Shown: piece by piece, positions 7,108 through 12,421 of the stretch | Numbering within the stretch: position 1 is the first letter of the stretch | Layout of the letters: each line of letters opens with the position of its first letter | The notes under the pieces: generated by a model | Told to the model about the DNA's origin: nothing | Databases searched by the model: none | The model's input: the letters and a program-made list of their open reading frames with translations, nothing else | Program-made: the position numbers and the translations under genes | Assembly (NCBI GenBank): GCA_043756665.1 | Contig: JAYUQR010000061.1 | Coordinates: 1 to 12,421 of the forward strand | Direction of reading: 5' to 3' | From: STC-74 sp043756665 | GTDB lineage: Bacteria > Patescibacteriota > Gracilibacteria > BD1-5 > UBA2023 | Length of the DNA stretch: 12,421 bases

Positions 7108-8778
7108 TTAGAGTGAGATTTTTCTCATGAAATAGATAATACCAGCGATAAAGATGAGGGCTATCATACCAAAGATCACCATAAATAGTGTCCGATTCGA
7201 CTCGATCATGCGATCATCTTTCTCATCGCATATATTCCCAATATGGTCATCATCCGTATCTCGCTGATCCTGGTTCCATACTCATGGACAATTATCGAGA
7301 GCATCGACGATACTGTCTCGATCCGTATCTTCACAGGCATTTCCGACCCCATTATTGTTCCCATCTTTCTGATCAGGATTTGCCCGATCGATACAGTTAT
7401 CGCGCCATCCGATGATCGTATCACTATCACTGTCTTCGCACATTTCTCAGATCCCATTTTTGTTCCCATCTCACTGATCGGTATTCTGGATCGAGAGACA
7501 GTTATCACAGGCATCCCCTATACCATCACTATCTGTATCACGCTGATCCTGATTGGCAGTCTTACGACAATTATCTGAAAAATCGAGAATCCCATCCGTA
7601 TCACTATCATGTATTTTCTCATACTCTTCCTGTATCGTGCAGGTATCCCCGATAGTGTTCATATCGAGATCTCTCTGATCAGGATTAAATATCCGACAGT
7701 TATCACAGGCATCACCCACTCCATCACTATCTGTGTCTCGCTGATGGGTATTTGCATTTTGACGGCAGTTATCTGCACCATCGGCGATAGTGTCACTATC
7801 CGAGTCGAATTCACAGGCATCCCCGACATTATTGGCATTGAGATCTTTTTGTTCCGTATTCGATATCGTCGGACAGTTGTCACTCTTTCCAGCAATCCCA
7901 TCACCGTCATCATCGCTACACGCATTCCCGATCCCATCATAGTTCCTATCTGCTTGATCCTGATTCGACTCAGTTATACAGTTATCGCGCATATCGATGA
8001 TAGTATCACCATCGCTATCCTTTCCTGTAGTGGGAAGTGGGCTAAAGGTGAGAGGGAGAGGATTCTGAACCATAGTCTCTATCGGACTTCTTGGGGTAGA
8101 GTCTCATCGCTCATTTTCGAGAGAAAACAGTCGACTCGATTCACAGATCCATCCACGATACGCTTCGATCGGAGAGAGACTTTTCAGAGATAGGATATAG
8201 ATTGTTGGTGTTTTTTTATCGAAACGGAGCGTTCTCAGGAAAGTGCTCGACTGAGTAGTTTTTCACTCGGGGAATGAGAGCCGAATATACCTGAAAGTAT
8301 AATTGCTCATATCGGATCTGTCTATCTGGACATAGGTCGTTCCATCTTTTGATATCTCTACAGTATATGAGGTATTTGATACGATGTCCCATACTGGAAA
8401 AAAGGTATTCTTTTCGAGTACACTACCAAAGTCTAAGACAAGAGAAAATCATCAGGGAGCCATGAGCGGATCGATCTCGATAGCTGTCTCAGAGATATCA
8501 TCGAGGAGGAGTCATGATTGTTCCAGTGGGAAAGCCCCAATGGAAGAGGCGAGGCTATAGGGATAGGTCTCACGGGTGATGCTCGGTTGTATCCTCGAAG
8601 GGATGATATGACCATCCTGAGTAAAAAAGAGATCATCCCGCTTCTGTGTCATAACAAAGAGTGGAGATGATCCAGATGCGCTGATCGAACTATATTCTGT
8701 GAAGCATCGAGTCTCGAGAGCTGACACCGAGAGGGGAAGTGCGATGATACTCGCAAGAAAGAGAAACAATAGTCGCAT
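7108..8778 (-). CDS. Secreted TSP type 3 repeat protein with C-terminal membrane anchor
   Basis: This 556-aa protein is predicted to be surface-exposed and calcium-binding. Residues 1-20 are a classic signal peptide (MRLLFLFLASIIALPLSVSA). Residues about 25-235 form a beta-rich ectodomain. Its YTVEISKDGTTYVQI and FRYIRLSF segments recall the discoidin-type (F5/8) beta sandwich, a weak resemblance only. From 254 to about 522 lie thrombospondin type 3 repeats with Asp-rich Ca2+ loops and paired cysteines, typically QRDTDSDGIGDACDNC. Residues about 530-550 are a TM helix followed by RKISL, anchoring the protein with the repeats outside. At least seven TGA codons are read as Gly (8512, 8452, 8449, 8263, 8104, 7471, 7447); the stop is TAA. 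It heads the envelope cluster and has its own promoter. A role in adhesion or host contact is inference. Confidence 0.9.
7213..8019 (-). repeat. Array of thrombospondin type 3 repeats (coding)
   Basis: Eight Asp-Asn-Cys (DNC) blocks occur, each preceded by an Asp-rich D-x-D-x-D-G loop and mostly spaced 20-36 residues apart, over about 270 residues. At the DNA level the units are recognisable but diverged (repeated GGCAT..CC and CTGATC..GATT stretches on the plus strand), so the array is old or under selection to diversify, not a fresh tandem expansion. An insert reading TIQEEYEKIH breaks the rhythm after the fifth unit. Confidence 0.88.
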
Positions 8779-8801
8779 AAAAGAGTGAAAAATATAGGTT
8801 C

Positions 8802-8829
8802 ACTATAGTATATTCTCGAGAAGCGTCAA
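8802..8829 (-). promoter_or_regulatory. Sigma-70 type promoter of the envelope cluster
   Basis: On the minus strand TTGACG (8829-8824) is followed after 16 nt by TATAGT (8807-8802, 5 of 6). The predicted start near 8795 gives a leader of about 17 nt before the ATG at 8778, with no Shine-Dalgarno site. It lies just beyond the terminator of the upstream restriction operon, which supports a new transcription unit here. Confidence 0.65.
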
Positions 8830-8870
8830 AAAAATACTATTGACATAGTTTGGATACTTTTTCATATACG

Positions 8871-8898
8871 AAAAATCCTCTGTGAAAAACAGAGGATT
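8871..8898 (-). terminator. Rho-independent terminator of the restriction operon
   Basis: A perfect 10-bp stem (AATCCTCTGT 8874-8883 with ACAGAGGATT 8889-8898) has a 5-nt loop. On the minus strand it is followed by TTTTT (8875-8871), as expected for transcripts arriving from hsdR. The 125 nt between it and the hsdR stop contain no convincing gene. Confidence 0.85.
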
Positions 8899-9023
8899 GT
8901 ACAGAGTAGAATGGTGGAGAAATGGATGCGCTCATCTATACTAAAACTGCTTAATAATTACTTATGTTATTGTCTTCACTAGCTGGATTTTCTCTTTCAT
9001 CAGGACGATCTTCTCATTATTGA

Positions 9024-12000
9024 TTAATCATTACTATACTTCTTAAAATTCTCTGCTTGTTCAAAGATCTCTTTAAACACTTCATCCTTGGTAACTGGTG
9101 GATAATCATTTTCTGCAAGAACTAGAATAAGATCTACCTTGAGCTCTGCCTTTATATCATTGCGCTGAGACCAGCCAGAATATTTTGTTTTATCATCTAC
9201 TATCTTTTTCACTTCGCAAGCAAGATGGATGAGCTTATCTTCTGAATATTCGAATTTGTACTTCTCTGCAATAGACTTGAGGATATCATAGAATGCCTTC
9301 TCTTCGAAGTTGATTCCCATATCTACGAATGAATCTCTATCTGACTGAAGCTCCTTAAAGAGATCAGCGAATTGTCCTGCTACATCTTCGAGAACATCAT
9401 CTGCAAGTGCTTCTGATTCTTTGCGTTCATTGTATTTCTCTACGAGTTCACGGAACTTCTTTGAGAAGTCTACTCACTTGAGTTTATTTACTTTTTTATA
9501 TTCATTGATTGCCTGAGAAAGCAAATATTGTAAGAGTTTGATTTTTGTATTTGGGAGTTTGATCTTATCAACCATTGCGAGATATTCATCACTGAATATG
9601 TCACTTGTTTTCTCATCTTCTTTTCCGAGTTTGAATATCTCTTCTATTCATTCACTTATGATTGCCTCATTGATCATATCTCGCACTCGTGCATTCATCT
9701 GTGCAATATCTGGAGCATCACCCTTGGTGAGCTTGTGGATGATAGCTCTAACAGCAAAATAGAAGTGAATAGTATCCTTCTCTATTTCTGTGATTTCTTC
9801 GGAGGAACAACAAAGACTATAGCCTGATCTGAGCTTTTTCGATATTGCCATAAATCGTTTCTCTATATCGCCTGTAAGTTGCACATACTCTGATGCTCGA
9901 TTGAGGCAATCCAGTTTTCTGAGCGGACTACCAGTAAAATAATCTTTTGAGTCAAAGTTATGAAAGAGCTTCGATAAGAGATCGAGTTGATCCTTCACGA
10001 GGATGATGGCTTTCCCAATATCTTCAAAATTATTATCATCGACCGCACCATACTTTTTGAGAGCTACATTCATATTACTCTTGATCCCGATATAGTCGAC
10101 TACTATTCCCATCTCTTTTCATTCATAGACTCGATTTACTCGTGATATTGTCTGGATAAGTGAGTGTTGCTGGAGGGGCTTATCGATATAGATCGCATCG
10201 AGAAATGGGACATCGAAGCCTGTGAGCCACATATCTACTACTATGGCAATCTTGAAATTTGATTTTTCATTCTTGAATTGCCTATCGAGTTCTTTTTTCT
10301 CTTCTTTTGGTCAGATAGCATTATAGAGATCTTTTGGATCATCTTTTCCACGAGTCATGATGAGTTGTATCTTTGCAGTTGGCTTGATTTCCTTCTTTTC
10401 TTTTTCAGAAAGCTCAACCCCGATATCACACTCCTGAACCGTCAACCATTCAGGTCGGATTTTTATGATCTCTTTATAGAGCTCAAAAGCTATGGGTCTA
10501 CTTGAGGAGACGAACATAACCTTTCATTTGAGAGAAGCTCACTCGATAATCCGATTTTTATAGTGTTCTACAAAATCTATAGCAACAGCTCGGATACGAT
10601 CTGGATCTCAGAGAATTGCCTCCATCTGGAGTACTGCTTTTTTACTCTCTTCTATCTGATACTCATTCGCTCCATCTTCTTCACATTTCTTATAGTAGTT
10701 TTCTATCTCTCGGAGTTTGGTACTATCGAGTATGACCTTCGCTGCTCGTCACTCATAGACGATAGGGACCGTGATCTTGTCTTCTACTGATTCCTTCATC
10801 GTATAGGCGTCAACTACTCAACCGAATACATCGAGAGTGCCATCGACTGGAGTTCCTGTGAATCCTACATAGGTAGCATTCGGGAGTGAGTCGTGGAGAT
10901 ACTTCGCAAATCCGTATGTCTTCTGTACTCATTTTTCAGTAACCTTCAGCTTCTGATCGAGGTTAATCTGAGAACGATGAGCCTCATCCGAGATACAGAT
11001 GATATTCGAGCGGTCTGATAGGAGATCTGTATTTTCTGTGAACTTGTGGATGGTCGTGAGAAATACTCCACCACTTTTTCTTCACCCAAGAAAATCCTTG
11101 AGATCATTTCGAGTCTCTACACTGACGATCGTATCATCTCAGATGAATCATTTTGCATTGGTAAATTGTCCTGAGAGTTGGTCATCGAGATCAGTCCTAT
11201 CAGTGATAATCACGATAGTGGGATTCGAGAAATGTGGACTCTTCATGAGGATGCGGGAGAGATAGAGCATCGTGAAGCTCTTGCCACAACCTGTCGCTCA
11301 GAAATATGTCCCTCACTTTCCATTTCCCGCTGGTCGCATACTCAGCTTGATACTCTCGAAGAGCTTGTTCGCTGCATAATACTGGGGATAGCGACATACA
11401 ATCTTGGTATCACTTTTCGAAGTATCGGGAAAGTAGATAAAGTTCCGTATCACATCGAGGAGTCTCTCCTTATGAAAGAGTCATCGTACCATCGTAAAGA
11501 GTGAATCAATCCCATCTCGTTCTATCGGCTCATTGCCCGTGATTTTTCTCCAAGAATAGAAAAAATCATACGGAGAAAAGAGTGAGCCATTCTTGTTATT
11601 CACTCCATCACTGATAATGCAGAGAGCATTGTACTTGAAGAGTTCTGGTATATCTCGTTGGTATCTCACGGTGAGTTGATTGTATGCATCCTTGATGGTT
11701 GTATTCGTCTGGATCGCTGTCTTGAACTCAAGTACTACCACAGGTAGACCATTGATATAGATGATCCCATCAGGAATACGCTTCTCAAATCCCTGGATCT
11801 CCAGTTGATTCACGATTTTGAATATATTGTTCTCGACAGTCATATAGTCCATCAGCTCGATGAATATATCTTTCCTGGTCCTATCTTCTCGCTTGAGTAC
11901 GAACCCATCTGATATGAGCTTCATGATAGACTTGTTGCTCTCATAGAGTACACTACTCGGGTAGACTTCGAGCTGGCGGATGATCCCATCTCGCTCACGA

Positions 12001-12188
12001 TCTGTGAGATCAGAGTATCGCCCCATGAGATACGAGTGTATATCAGATCGGATGAGTACCTCTTCAGGAGACTTGTCTATCGTCTGTCCGCTCACATACT
12101 CATATCCTTCTTCTTGGAAGAGTTCGATGACGGCATGTTCGAGAGTTTCTTCAGTGAATTTCATATAACATTGGTTAATTAGATGCAT
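9024..12188 (-). CDS. hsdR: Type I restriction enzyme R subunit (HsdR)
   Basis: This is the 1054-aa translocase/endonuclease subunit of a type I restriction-modification complex, which pumps DNA using ATP and cuts unmodified DNA. The N-terminal nuclease has D140, then E154-F-K156 (PD-ExK pattern), and the accessory QLTVRY motif (171-176). The SF2 helicase core has Walker A GATGCGKS (297-304), DEAH box (401-404), GFTGTP (442-447) and motif VI QTISRVNR (679-686). The C-terminal helical part (about 720-1054) is where family members contact the methylase core. About sixteen in-frame TGA codons read as Gly, including G297 of Walker A; the stop is TAA. ATG 12188 overlaps the previous stop as TAATG, suggesting translational coupling; the ATG at 12164 (MKFTEETLE) is a good alternative that resembles the usual family N-terminus. 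All motifs are intact, so it should be active. Confidence 0.96.
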
Positions 12189-12421
12189 TATATCTCTAAA
12201 TCTTCAATTTCTTTTTTTAATTCTTCTTTTGTTGGCAAATACAAAGCATATTTACTAGCAAATATATTACTATCTTCTGGCAAAGTAATTTCTACTAAAG
12301 TATCTTTTTTATCTTTACACAAGATGATTCCGATAGTTTTGTTTTCATCATCAGTTTTTATGAATCGATCATAGTAGTTCACATACATCTGCATCTGTCC
12401 GAGATCTTGATGTTTGAGTTT
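12188..12421 (-). CDS. DUF1016/YhcG-type PDDEXK nuclease, C-terminal part
   Basis: Only the last 77 residues are in the window; the gene continues past the right edge. The sequence matches the conserved end of DUF1016 (YhcG) proteins: LGQMQMYVNYYDRF, then TIGIILCKDK, then LPEDSNIFASKYALYLP and a charged helical tail. The family carries a PDDEXK nuclease fold, and members are often found inside type I restriction-modification loci, which is the context here. Its TAA overlaps the hsdR ATG (TAATG). The catalytic residues lie partly outside the window, so activity cannot be judged. No TGA codon falls in this part. Confidence 0.88.
   Translation of the reverse strand, partial: KLKHQDLGQMQMYVNYYDRFIKTDDENKTIGIILCKDKKDTLVEITLPEDSNIFASKYALYLPTKEELKKEIEDLEI

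Noticed and set aside
7213..8019. Possible CRISPR or satellite array
   Set aside because: The repeated stretches are degenerate, have no constant spacer structure and translate as TSP type 3 repeats.
7609..8193. Plus-strand open frame of 194 codons, Ile/Thr/Ser-rich
   Set aside because: It is the antisense of the TSP3 repeat array; the repetitive GAT/ATC codons of the real gene keep it open.
8899..9023. Small ORFs between the hsdR stop and its terminator
   Set aside because: One minus-strand frame gives an acidic tail-like peptide but has no start codon, and others are under 20 codons; nothing convincing is present.
709..12188. Reading the ABC-F, DUF2339 and hsdR segments as pseudogenes broken by stop codons
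   Set aside because: Every break is TGA, never TAA or TAG, the frame never shifts, and catalytic motifs are intact on both sides, so recoding explains them better.

Overview
This window reads correctly only if UGA is translated as glycine (translation table 25). That code is known from the candidate phyla Gracilibacteria (BD1-5) and Absconditabacteria (SR1), so the DNA very probably comes from one of these small, host-associated Patescibacteria. Under the standard code every long gene here breaks at in-frame TGA codons. Read as Gly, the pieces join in one frame into proteins with intact motifs and TAA or TAG stops. The clearest case is the HsdR Walker A motif, whose first glycine is a TGA codon (minus strand, 11298-11300). 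The decoding tRNA-Gly(UCA) is not in the window; the one tRNA present is tRNA-Arg(UCU).

Layout. Positions 5-65 hold a strong hairpin terminator at the left edge. A hypothetical gene (142-693, +) converges on a minus-strand ABC-F ATPase (709-2205). Two short plus-strand genes follow, each behind a near-consensus sigma-70 promoter: an unrecognised protein of 107 aa (2389-2712) and a 205-aa protein that I read as a tandem AroQ-type chorismate mutase (2799-3416). A bidirectional terminator (3440-3472) separates it from tRNA-Arg on the minus strand (3480-3554).

From 3743 to 8778 is a minus-strand cell-envelope cluster. In transcription order it holds a secreted, membrane-anchored protein with thrombospondin type 3 calcium-binding repeats (8778-7108), a large DUF2339 polytopic membrane protein (7097-4128) and a 100-aa membrane protein (4045-3743). 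A promoter lies just upstream of the first gene and the first two genes are 10 nt apart, so they are probably co-transcribed.

The right end is the distal part of a type I restriction-modification locus, also on the minus strand. The end of a DUF1016/YhcG-type PDDEXK nuclease gene (runs off the window) overlaps, as TAATG, the start of hsdR (12188-9024). A Rho-independent terminator (8871-8898) closes this operon. The modification and specificity subunits would be expected outside the window.

The most interesting observation is the tandem chorismate-mutase-like protein. Its first domain keeps seven of the eight EcCM active-site residues but lacks the arginine that comes from the partner subunit. 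The second, truncated repeat carries exactly that arginine. Also notable are the large gene-to-gene differences in UGA use for Gly (about 10% in the ABC-F gene, 50-65% in the small genes).
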